DNA from: Candidatus Zixiibacteriota bacterium
Lineage (GTDB): Bacteria; Zixibacteria; MSB-5A5; GN15; PGXB01
Direction of reading: 5' to 3'
Assembly: GCA_030642025.1 (NCBI GenBank)
Contig: DAOWOO010000121.1
Location: 1-5,351, forward strand
Length of the DNA stretch: 5,351 bases
Shown here: in pieces, positions 1 to 5,351 of the stretch
Layout: the number at the start of each line of letters is the position of its first letter
How positions within the stretch are numbered: position 1 is the stretch's first letter
Translations under genes and position numbers: made by a program
The notes under the pieces: model-generated
Database searches by the model: none
Seen by the model: only the letters and a program-made list of their open reading frames with translations
Told to the model about the DNA's origin: nothing

Positions 1-689
1 ACGGTTTCAAATACCGATTCCGTGAATCCGGTTCCGGCGTAAGCATGAAGATTTATCCATTCGCCGAACTTGTTTTTATAGTCGATCCACAAAGAATCGC
101 TCACTTCCGGTTTTTCCCTTCCGCCGCCCCGTTCAAACGAGTAAGTCAGAAGCGCCTGGGATTGTCCGCCGAGATTTATTAACTGGGTAACGATGGTATC
201 ACCATAGCCGTCGAGATTCAGGGAATACGGCGAGGACGGAGGATTCAGACCTGAAGTGGAAATGGTCGCTCCGATATTTGTTATCCAGCGTTCCGTGTAC
301 AGGCTATCATCCGGGAATATGTCAGACCATGGAAAAGCGCCCGGAATACCGGCTGATATTGATACCAGAGTAGCCGAGGCAAAGGCTGACGGATCACTTT
401 CGGAATAAGCCCTGACTACTACCGTATCGACTTCCTCCTCCGGCGCTCCGGCCGGAATCGCCACCTTGACGATAATCTGTCCCGAATCGCTGGCCGGGAT
501 TATTGAAGTTGAGGTTATTTGTGTCTGTCCGGTCGATTCAAAAAAGGCGACATCCCAGTCACCCCCCAGGTCGGTAAGATAGTATGTATCGTCCAATTGT
601 CCCCGATTGTGTATCCAAAGCCGGTACTGGACTGAATCTCCCGCCGGACCAAGCTGGTTTTGATTTACGGGACTAACAAAAACGCTATA
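1..689 (-). repeat. Tandem C-terminal module, copy 2 (cut by window edge)
   Basis: Residues 829-1058 repeat the previous module. YSVFVSPVNQ matches YAVSIEPELD, ITSTSIIPASDS matches ITATSVLLSDQ, AFPWSDIFP matches EVPFIDTFP, and PPSSPYSLNLDGY matches EPSSPYSADFNGY. The jelly-roll half is incomplete at base 1, so further copies, an anchor or a dockerin-like tail may follow outside the window. Divergence between copies is high, so the duplication is old or under loose constraint. Confidence 0.7.
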
Positions 690-3173
690 ATCAGACGGCG
701 GACCAATATATATGTTATCGACAAACCAGTCGTCGTACTGTCCGGTCGTAGCTATATTGCGGATACGCAGGCGAAAACTGGTATGGTAGGCATCGGGCGG
801 AAGGGTGTACTGTATCGTCTCGTACTCGGTCATATCCTCACCGGAGCCGAGATGCTGCCGAATAAGCACCCATTCCCCGGCGTTATTGAAATACTCTATG
901 AACAGATCATCGTTATTTTCCGGTGAATCACCGGCGCCGGTGCGCTGGTAAAAATAGCGTACATATATATCGGACTGTCCTTCAAGGTCTATGGCCTGGG
1001 ACATCAACGTATCCCGCCCGTTGGGATAACCATTGAAGTCGGCGCTGTACGGCGACGACGGTTCTTCAAGCCCCACACCATTGACAATAACGCCGGATGT
1101 CAGTATCCAGTTGTCCGGATTTAAGGTCGTATTCGGGAAAGTATCGATAAAGGGTACTTCCAGCGGTTGTCCCAGAGATATTGACTTTAAAATTGATGTG
1201 GCCGTGTAAGCGTCATTACCGCTGGAGGTCGCTGTTATCTGACCGAGATCGAAATCGCCGTAGGAACTTACCGGTATAATGACCCGTGAATAGAAATTGA
1301 ATGTCTGATCGGAAAGTAAAACGGATGTTGCGGTTATTTCTTCTATCTGTGTTTCATCCCAGATGGTGGTCGGCCAGGCTCCACCGGTGATCTGAAGCGA
1401 ATAGCTGTCATCATAGACACCGTCGTTGACGACGGCCATGGCATACCAGAGGGTGTCATCAACCGTGCCGACGGCCGAATCCAACTCAGGTTCAATTGAT
1501 ACGGCATAGTCAATAACATGGAACGAGAATGTTTCGGTGGTGTCGGGAATACCCTGATCGGCGGCAGCATAAAGATAGTAATCTATCTCAGTTCCGGGTG
1601 ACTGCGCCGGTATGTAGCCGTGATATTCATCGGGTGCGGGACCGCCGGTTGAAACCAGAGTGTCCTCATACCAGACGGAAGCTATCTGATAGTGCAATAA
1701 CAGCGAGTCGGCTATGAGATTGCCGGTACCGGTAATAATTGTGCAGATGACCTCATAGTCAACCAGTGTATCGCGGGTGTCTTCAAGAGGTGTGTGCGCT
1801 ATATTGACCCCCGCGTAAGGATCGTAGCCATCGAGGATGGTGGTGCTGGTATTGTCCGGGTCGAGCCAGTCTCTGAGCCGGGTTGAAGGTGAACCGTTAC
1901 CTTCCCAGGAACGCCAGACTTTTCCATACCAGTCAGACGTAATACTGGTGCATGAGGCGTACCCGCCGTGAAGTTGTCCCACGATCCGTTTGTTCTGATC
2001 AAACAGGGGAGAGCCTGATGAGCCGCCCTCGGTGGTTCCGTCCTCCCAGTTTCCGATTCGCCAGTGGGAATAACTATCATTGGTTGCCGTAGATAGGTAC
2101 TCGGTTGATGTAACGGCGTCATAATCGAAAGATATTTTCTTGATATCACCGCTGGGATGATGAATGGCGGTTGACTGGGTGGAGGCGATATTTTCCGCCG
2201 ACCAGCCGGGAAAATACACATTATATGAATCCGGCGGAGCCTCGGTTAGAAACAGAAGCGCAAAGTCGGATGTTGAGGAATTTGCCAATTTGGTGCAACC
2301 CTGAACCGTCATCCAGGTCGGACCGTCCTGGTTGGCACATCCGGGACTTTCATAATTGAACATGAATATCCAGGTGGCTTCACCACCGAGACAATGATTG
2401 GCGGTCAGAAACAGTGGTGTTTCATCCTGGCGGACATTATTGATCATCGAGCCGGAACACCAGCGCGTTCCACCGGATGTCAGCACCATGGCCACCCCGC
2501 GAATCTGATCGCGCCAGGGATCGCCCTCGGGGCAATTGACATTATTGTTGCAGAAGCCGGCGTCGCCGTACCCTTTATCGTTTTTAAGTTCATCGAAGTC
2601 AAACATGTTTCGATATGCATGTACCACCCGGGAGATCGAAATTTCGCCGGGGAAATCGACCTCGGGAGGTTCATAGTATTCCAGTATGGTCACATCGCCT
2701 TTGACCAGCCCGGTAGCGAATTGACCGTGATCTTTGTTATTGCGATGAGTAAACGCTCCCAGCACAAACGAACCGTCCTCATTGTAAAGATGCAGTTTCG
2801 CTCCCTCGGGAAGCCGGTAACGATCATACAGCAGGTTTATTGAATATGCTCCGGGCGAGGTGATTTTCAACCGCCACAGCCGTCCGCCGTCGAACAGGGT
2901 TTCCCAGGTGCCGGAATTGCCGAGGTTATATGATACATCGGTTGGCGCTCCGAATCGGAATGGTAGTCCCATCTCCTCTTCGATCTCATCCTCAGCCAGA
3001 TAGGCCTGGATATCGATATCGGGCATCCGTATCGCCTGTATATCGGCTTTATCGGCAAGAAGAAGGCTGGTGAAACTTTTCGGCGGTTCACCGGTGGCAA
3101 TCTGCGCCGAGGAAATGCCGCAAAATACCGTCAATAATGGGGCCAAAAATCCAATAATATGTGCTGTTTTCAT
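1..3173 (-). CDS. Secreted lysyl endopeptidase-like serine protease precursor (family S1, Achromobacter protease I type), C-terminus cut by window edge
   Basis: The frame is open from ATG at 3173 to the window edge: 1057 full codons and no stop. The start is fixed by an in-frame TAA directly before it (3176-3174) and by a signal peptide. Order: signal peptide 1-23; propeptide 24-200; protease about 201-450; Ig-like domain 455-555; then a tandem module (556-828, and 829 onward). Catalytic residues are His260 in LTANHC, Asp303 in STSDFALL and Ser386 in GGSSGSPLF. His402 (QLHGG) and Asp414 (TSDWYG) match His210 and the lysine-selecting Asp225 of Achromobacter protease I. Cysteines 208, 214, 239, 261, 279 and 408 match its three disulphides (208-408, 214-279, 239-261); Cys293 and Cys477 are extra. 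The propeptide also resembles that enzyme's (MPDIDI, NSGTWE, LPEGAKLHLY). The predicted role is extracellular cleavage after lysine. The family call is firm. Specificity is inferred, and the function of the C-terminal modules is unknown. It lies 156 bases downstream of another secreted peptidase gene on the same strand. Confidence 0.93.
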   Translation of the reverse strand, partial: MKTAHIIGFLAPLLTVFCGISSAQIATGEPPKSFTSLLLADKADIQAIRMPDIDIQAYLAEDEIEEEMGLPFRFGAPTDVSYNLGNSGTWETLFDGGRLWRLKITSPGAYSINLLYDRYRLPEGAKLHLYNEDGSFVLGAFTHRNNKDHGQFATGLVKGDVTILEYYEPPEVDFPGEISISRVVHAYRNMFDFDELKNDKGYGDAGFCNNNVNCPEGDPWRDQIRGVAMVLTSGGTRWCSGSMINNVRQDETPLFLTANHCLGGEATWIFMFNYESPGCANQDGPTWMTVQGCTKLANSSTSDFALLFLTEAPPDSYNVYFPGWSAENIASTQSTAIHHPSGDIKKISFDYDAVTSTEYLSTATNDSYSHWRIGNWEDGTTEGGSSGSPLFDQNKRIVGQLHGGYASCTSITSDWYGKVWRSWEGNGSPSTRLRDWLDPDNTSTTILDGYDPYAGVNIAHTPLEDTRDTLVDYEVICTIITGTGNLIADSLLLHYQIASVWYEDTLVSTGGPAPDEYHGYIPAQSPGTEIDYYLYAAADQGIPDTTETFSFHVIDYAVSIEPELDSAVGTVDDTLWYAMAVVNDGVYDDSYSLQITGGAWPTTIWDETQIEEITATSVLLSDQTFNFYSRVIIPVSSYGDFDLGQITATSSGNDAYTATSILKSISLGQPLEVPFIDTFPNTTLNPDNWILTSGVIVNGVGLEEPSSPYSADFNGYPNGRDTLMSQAIDLEGQSDIYVRYFYQRTGAGDSPENNDDLFIEYFNNAGEWVLIRQHLGSGEDMTEYETIQYTLPPDAYHTSFRLRIRNIATTGQYDDWFVDNIYIGPPSDYSVFVSPVNQNQLGPAGDSVQYRLWIHNRGQLDDTYYLTDLGGDWDVAFFESTGQTQITSTSIIPASDSGQIIVKVAIPAGAPEEEVDTVVVRAYSESDPSAFASATLVSISAGIPGAFPWSDIFPDDSLYTERWITNIGATISTSGLNPPSSPYSLNLDGYGDTIVTQLINLGGQSQALLTYSFERGGGREKPEVSDSLWIDYKNKFGEWINLHAYAGTGFTESVFET
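690..1508 (-). repeat. Tandem C-terminal module, copy 1 (NEW3-like plus jelly-roll domain)
   Basis: Residues 556-828 hold two domains. The first (556 to about 667) opens YAVSIEPELDS and includes WYAMAVVNDGVYDDSYSL, typical of alpha-galactosidase NEW3/CARDB-like beta sandwiches. The second (about 668-826) runs from LEVPFIDTFP through EEPSSPYSADFNGY to DDWFVDNIYIG, resembling MAM or immune-inhibitor-A-like jelly rolls. Both domain types recur in the same order in the next copy, offset by 273-274 residues. Confidence 0.7.
1509..1811 (-). other. Ig-like beta-sandwich domain after the protease
   Basis: Residues 455-555 begin VNIAHTPLEDT and end ETFSFHVID, with YHGYIPAQSPG and DYYLYAAADQ in between. 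Alternating hydrophobic residues suggest beta strands. This pattern (HTPL, IPAQ, YYLYA) recurs, as I recall, behind the catalytic domains of secreted peptidases in FCB-group bacteria. No binding residues can be named. A structural or anchoring spacer is the likeliest role. Confidence 0.55.
1824..2573 (-). other. Catalytic trypsin-fold domain (S1, lysyl endopeptidase type)
   Basis: Residues 201-450 carry the triad codons at 2396-2394 (His260), 2267-2265 (Asp303) and 2018-2016 (Ser386). The domain ends in RLRDWLDPDNTST and ILDGYDP, close to the end of the protease domain in Lysobacter and Achromobacter enzymes (RLSDWLDP, FIDGLD). The loop between His402 and Asp414 is three residues shorter than between His210 and Asp225 in the reference enzyme. 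Confidence 0.88.
2574..3104 (-). other. Propeptide of the lysyl endopeptidase-like protease
   Basis: Residues 24-200 lie between the signal peptide and the mature protease. Segments such as MPDIDI, NSGTWE and LPEGAKLHLY resemble, from memory, the pro-region of Achromobacter protease I, where the propeptide is removed from the mature enzyme. The region ends in Lys200, followed by GYGDAGFCN, which lines up with the mature N-terminus GVSGSCN of that enzyme. Self-cleavage after this lysine is inferred. Confidence 0.7.
3105..3173 (-). other. Signal peptide of the serine protease
   Basis: Residues 1-23 show a short basic start (MKTAH), a hydrophobic core (IIGFLAPLLTVF) and a small-residue end, SSA before Gln24, fitting signal peptidase I. 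Cys18 is preceded by Phe, which does not fit a lipobox, so a lipoprotein is unlikely. Export by Sec is expected. Confidence 0.8.
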
Positions 3174-3178
3174 TTATA

Positions 3179-3182
3179 CCCT
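3179..3182 (-). promoter_or_regulatory. Weak ribosome binding site of the serine protease gene
   Basis: AGGG lies five bases upstream of the ATG at 3173. It is a short Shine-Dalgarno match. The next upstream GGGATA element (3193-3188) is too far to be the main site. The close in-frame TAA at 3176-3174 makes this ATG the only sensible start. Confidence 0.5.
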
Positions 3183-3197
3183 GTGTTTATCCCAACT

Positions 3198-3210
3198 ATC
3201 CCTATGGGAT
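3198..3210. promoter_or_regulatory. Short palindrome with adjacent GGGATA repeats upstream of the protease start
   Basis: ATCCC and GGGAT arms flank a three-base centre, 25 to 37 bases before the ATG. On the minus strand GGGATA occurs twice at nine-base spacing (3202-3197 and 3193-3188), followed by GGGTATA next to the start. This could be a small operator or a leader hairpin. It is short enough to be chance. Confidence 0.25.
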
Positions 3211-3277
3211 TCCAATATTTATGTTTATCCTATTGTTATCGGTAATTCTGCCTTTGTCTTGCCTTCGTTTTTCCTCG

Positions 3278-3298
3278 CGGGGTAGTTTCACAACCCCG
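3278..3298 (-). terminator. GC-rich hairpin after the carboxypeptidase gene, possible terminator
   Basis: The arms CGGGGT and ACCCCG pair over six bases around a nine-base loop, which can add two more pairs after one mismatch. It sits about 30 bases past the TAG. No T-run follows on either strand (the minus strand continues GCGAGGAAAAACG), so it is not a classical intrinsic terminator. It may instead protect the 3' end of the upstream message or weaken read-through. Confidence 0.35.
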
Positions 3299-3329
3299 TC
3301 GGGCATGAAAATATCTACCTTAATCCGGT

Positions 3330-5351
3330 CTATTTAACACCTTCGCAATTCGGGTCCGGTCCCGGGGGTTGGGCATATATGTATGCAATCAGGTAGAGAA
3401 TGTCGGCCAGATTTATCGGGTCGATACCATCAACATTTCCGGAAATTTCCGGCTCCGGAGCCGGTCCCGGGGGATCGCTGTAAACATAGGCAATCAGCAA
3501 CAGAATATCGGCGAGATTTATCAGGCCATCATCATTAGGGTCGCCGCAGGTGTATGCCGTGGCGGTACCTACATAAACCTCGACCGCATCCGAAAAATCA
3601 CTCCACTGGTTTTGGCCATCTTTGGCCCGGGCCTTATAGTAATATATACCTTCAGTCTGGTCTGTAATAGTATACGAAGTGTCAGTCAATGATGATGAAA
3701 TAACCGTTTCGATTCCGTATTGACTAACCGGGTATATATCATCCACGTAAAAGCCTTCCTCGAATTCATAACTATCAGTCTGCATCAGGAATCGAAAATA
3801 AACATTTTGCCCGACATAATCGTCCAGGGCAAACAGACCTTCAACCCAATCGCCCGATTGGCCGGTTATACCATGACCCCGGTTGTTGCCGTATGGGTCG
3901 GTTTCAGTGGTGATATTGCCTTCCAATGGGGTGAAATTGAGACCGTCGGTGGATATTTCGGCGTAAGCATAATCCCAGTCGATTTCAAGATCATACCAGG
4001 TCCATATCTTGAAAGTGTCATTTGGTTGCACGGAATATGTCAGCCGAGTCTGAATCGTATTGAACAGATTATTGCCGGTTGAGGAATAGAAGCTGGTCGG
4101 GTCGGAATGGCGTCTTGATGATGAAAGGGTGAATCCGTTGCTCGCCCAGTTGTTGTAGGTTGTCGCAGGATCGGCGGCAATCTGAAAATCCTGCATCTCC
4201 ATCAACTCATAGAGCACGGCCGGATTATCGCTGTCGTCGTGCGTCCAGACAACCCGGTATGATTCGTGATCAACGGTATCGGGCATTACCAATGCCGGCG
4301 GTGACGGAACCCGGAGGGTGTAAATATTTTCGACCACTCGGGCCATGAAAAGATTGGGTTCGAGATTTTCTGAAATCAATTCGGGAATGCGGCTGGCCGG
4401 CGGCCAGAAATTGTCGCTGTAACTCCCGACCTCCATCGTCATCGAGAAATTTTTATTTTTTAAAGTCTGCTCACCATATCCCCAGTCATCGGAGCCGCCG
4501 TTTACCGGGTAAAGTGTCCAGCCCGGGCCGGGAGCATATCCATTAAAAGAATTAACGGTATCGCCAATCTCTGAAAAAATGTCATTATCCGGCGAATAGA
4601 TACCTACTTTATAACCGTATGGCCAGATAAGCAAGTTGGAATAGGAATGGTAATACAGAGTTATCACAAATTCATGAGCGGTTATAAAATCGCGCATGGC
4701 CTGAGTCTCCGGCTCGGAGAAAGGGCCGGTACCTCGGAATGTCTCACTGCTGCCATCCGGTGATGATCCCTGGTCGTCATACCCCCATAAATAGCCATAG
4801 TTGCGATTAAGATCGACCCCCATGGTGCCATCGCCGTTGTCCCGGCGGTTTTTGCGCCACATTCCGCCGCCGCTTGGTTCCAGTACCTGGTTGTGATAAT
4901 AGCCATCCGGGTTGACAACCACCACAAACCAGAGTTCGCGGCTATCGATCAAATCGGTCGCTTCCGGGTCAGAACCGTAATTGTCGGTGAGGTAATCCAT
5001 GAAATAGAAGAGGACTTCGGGAGTAATGACCTCTCTGGCGTGGATAGCGGATGTATAAAGCACTTCAGGTTCGTCTTCATTGAGTGCTGGGTTATCGGAT
5101 ATTTTAACCGCCCAGATATCCCGGCCCTCGATAGTCTGCCCGATACTTTCCTTGGGAGACATTATATCGGGATGGTCGGCAATCATGGCGTCGAGATAGG
5201 CGATAACCTCGTCAAGAGTCTTGTATGCGCCCATCAATTTATCAGGTTGCCTCGATCTTAGAAATGCGGACAGATCCGGGTAAATTATCTCGGTACGAAA
5301 GCCGGAATCACCAATTTGCTGTAATTTTTCAGCGTTTGTGATTATTTCGAC
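3330..5351 (-). CDS. Secreted M14 zinc carboxypeptidase with carboxypeptidase B-like S1' aspartate and dockerin-like C-terminus, N-terminus cut by window edge
   Basis: The frame is open from the window edge to TAG at 3332-3330: 673 visible residues, numbered here from the edge. The first 38 residues (from VEIITNAEKL) resemble the pro-region before M14 domains, so the start and signal peptide lie outside. The catalytic domain spans about 40-345. Zinc ligands are His104 and Glu107 (HARE) and His235 (YYHSYS). Substrate residues are Arg166, Asn182-Arg183 (DLNRN) and Tyr281, and the catalytic base is Glu307 (MTMEVG). Spacings match pancreatic carboxypeptidases within a few residues. Asp288 in GGSDDW occupies position 255 of the bovine enzymes, Asp in carboxypeptidase B and Ile in A, so removal of C-terminal Lys/Arg is plausible. 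After it come a fibronectin-III-like domain split by a jelly roll (about 349-595) and a dockerin-like tail (603-673). It probably acts outside the cell, possibly with the downstream protease. Family certain; specificity inferred. Confidence 0.95.
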   Translation of the reverse strand, partial: VEIITNAEKLQQIGDSGFRTEIIYPDLSAFLRSRQPDKLMGAYKTLDEVIAYLDAMIADHPDIMSPKESIGQTIEGRDIWAVKISDNPALNEDEPEVLYTSAIHAREVITPEVLFYFMDYLTDNYGSDPEATDLIDSRELWFVVVVNPDGYYHNQVLEPSGGGMWRKNRRDNGDGTMGVDLNRNYGYLWGYDDQGSSPDGSSETFRGTGPFSEPETQAMRDFITAHEFVITLYYHSYSNLLIWPYGYKVGIYSPDNDIFSEIGDTVNSFNGYAPGPGWTLYPVNGGSDDWGYGEQTLKNKNFSMTMEVGSYSDNFWPPASRIPELISENLEPNLFMARVVENIYTLRVPSPPALVMPDTVDHESYRVVWTHDDSDNPAVLYELMEMQDFQIAADPATTYNNWASNGFTLSSSRRHSDPTSFYSSTGNNLFNTIQTRLTYSVQPNDTFKIWTWYDLEIDWDYAYAEISTDGLNFTPLEGNITTETDPYGNNRGHGITGQSGDWVEGLFALDDYVGQNVYFRFLMQTDSYEFEEGFYVDDIYPVSQYGIETVISSSLTDTSYTITDQTEGIYYYKARAKDGQNQWSDFSDAVEVYVGTATAYTCGDPNDDGLINLADILLLIAYVYSDPPGPAPEPEISGNVDGIDPINLADILYLIAYIYAQPPGPDPNCEGVK
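3333..3545 (-). repeat. Dockerin-like C-terminal pair of calcium-binding repeats
   Basis: Two repeats of about 35 residues close the carboxypeptidase. The first, GDPNDDGLINLADILLLI, fits the dockerin calcium loop DxNxDGxxNxxD fully. The second, GNVDGIDPINLADILYLI, keeps N, D, N and D at loop positions 1, 3, 9 and 12 but has Ile at position 5. Each is followed by a PPGPxP linker. The duplication is still visible in DNA: GGTCCCGGGGG and GAGATTTATC/CCAGATTTATC segments recur about 108 bases apart. Dockerins bind cohesins in cellulosomes. Here the partner is unknown and a calcium-stabilised surface-attachment tag is equally possible. Confidence 0.8.
3723..4157 (-). other. Jelly-roll domain inserted in a fibronectin-III-like domain
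   Basis: The segment starts near YNNWASNGFTLSSSRRHSD and ends at EFEEGFYVDDIYPV. It resembles the MAM or immune-inhibitor-A-like beta sandwiches that accompany M6 and M14 peptidases. It is flanked by MPDTVDHESYRVVWTH with LYELMEMQDF on one side and LTDTSYTITDQTEGIYYYKA on the other. Those flanks look like the front and back halves of one fibronectin-III fold (4182-4307 and 3567-3716). Confidence 0.6.
4323..5237 (-). other. M14 peptidase catalytic domain
   Basis: The domain begins at about LMGAYKTLDEVIAYLD and ends near ENIYTLRV. Codons: His104 at 5042-5040, Glu107 at 5033-5031, His235 at 4649-4647, Tyr281 at 4511-4509, Asp288 at 4490-4488, Glu307 at 4433-4431. All residues needed for catalysis are present, so it should be active. 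The MGxYKT opening is typical of bacterial carboxypeptidase T-like members. Confidence 0.9.

Larger units (their letters stand above)
3174..3329. other. Intergenic region between the two peptidase genes
   Basis: The 156-base gap separates the TAG of the carboxypeptidase gene from the ATG of the protease gene. It holds a GC-rich hairpin nearer the upstream gene, an AT-rich middle (about 3211-3250) that could carry a promoter, and a palindrome with repeated GGGATA near the downstream start. No convincing -35/-10 pair stands out. The best weak candidate on the minus strand is AAGACA followed by AACAAT, which I would not annotate. The size allows either read-through or a separate promoter. Confidence 0.6.

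Noticed and set aside
660..926. Plus-strand open frame of 88 codons
   Set aside because: It lies opposite the serine protease frame, whose domains are recognisable throughout. Its product shows no known motif and it has no clear ribosome binding site.
1799..2221. Minus-strand open frame of 140 codons in another frame
   Set aside because: It overlaps the catalytic serine region in a shifted frame. The true frame there carries GGSSGSPLF and QLHGG, so this one is a shadow.
2394..2843. Plus-strand open frame of 149 codons
   Set aside because: It is antisense to the protease's propeptide and catalytic domain, including the HC motif. It is a by-product of codon use on the coding strand.
3202..3306. 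Minus-strand small ORF of 34 residues in the gap (begins MPDGVVKLPREEK)
   Set aside because: It is basic and low in complexity, spans the GC-rich hairpin, and has only a poorly spaced AGG upstream. A leader peptide cannot be excluded but nothing supports it.
5235..5237. TTG or adjacent ATG as the start of the carboxypeptidase
   Set aside because: The frame stays open for 38 more codons to the window edge with pro-region-like sequence, and no signal peptide follows the TTG. The real start is outside the window.
4893..5261. Plus-strand open frame of 122 codons
   Set aside because: It lies opposite the M14 zinc-binding region, which is well conserved in the minus frame.

Overview
The window holds two long coding regions, both on the minus strand and both cut by a window edge, separated by a 156-base gap. 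No rRNA, tRNA, CRISPR array or mobile element is visible. Base composition is close to balanced. The protein style is large secreted enzymes with chains of beta-sandwich modules and a C-terminal dockerin-like tag ending in PPGPxP linkers. That style suggests a bacterium of the FCB superphylum, for example a Zixibacteria-like candidate lineage. This placement is inferred from protein style, not from a marker gene.

In transcription order (right to left), the first gene (5351 to 3330, start outside the window) is a secreted M14 zinc carboxypeptidase. It has all the expected zinc and catalytic residues. An aspartate sits at the position that gives carboxypeptidase B its preference for C-terminal Lys/Arg. 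After the catalytic domain comes an apparent fibronectin-III domain interrupted by a jelly-roll domain, then a two-repeat dockerin-like tail.

The gap (3174 to 3329) holds a GC-rich hairpin, a short palindrome, repeated GGGATA elements and a weak ribosome binding site.

The second gene (3173 to beyond base 1) encodes a preproenzyme of the lysyl endopeptidase (Achromobacter protease I) type. It has a signal peptide, a propeptide of about 177 residues, a trypsin-fold protease with intact His/Asp/Ser triad, and a large C-terminal part. That part has one Ig-like domain and then a module of about 273 residues present at least twice; the second copy runs off the window.

Taken together, this looks like an extracellular protein-digestion pair. 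One enzyme is predicted to cut after lysine, and the other may remove the C-terminal basic residues this exposes. The coupling is a hypothesis from active-site residues and gene order.
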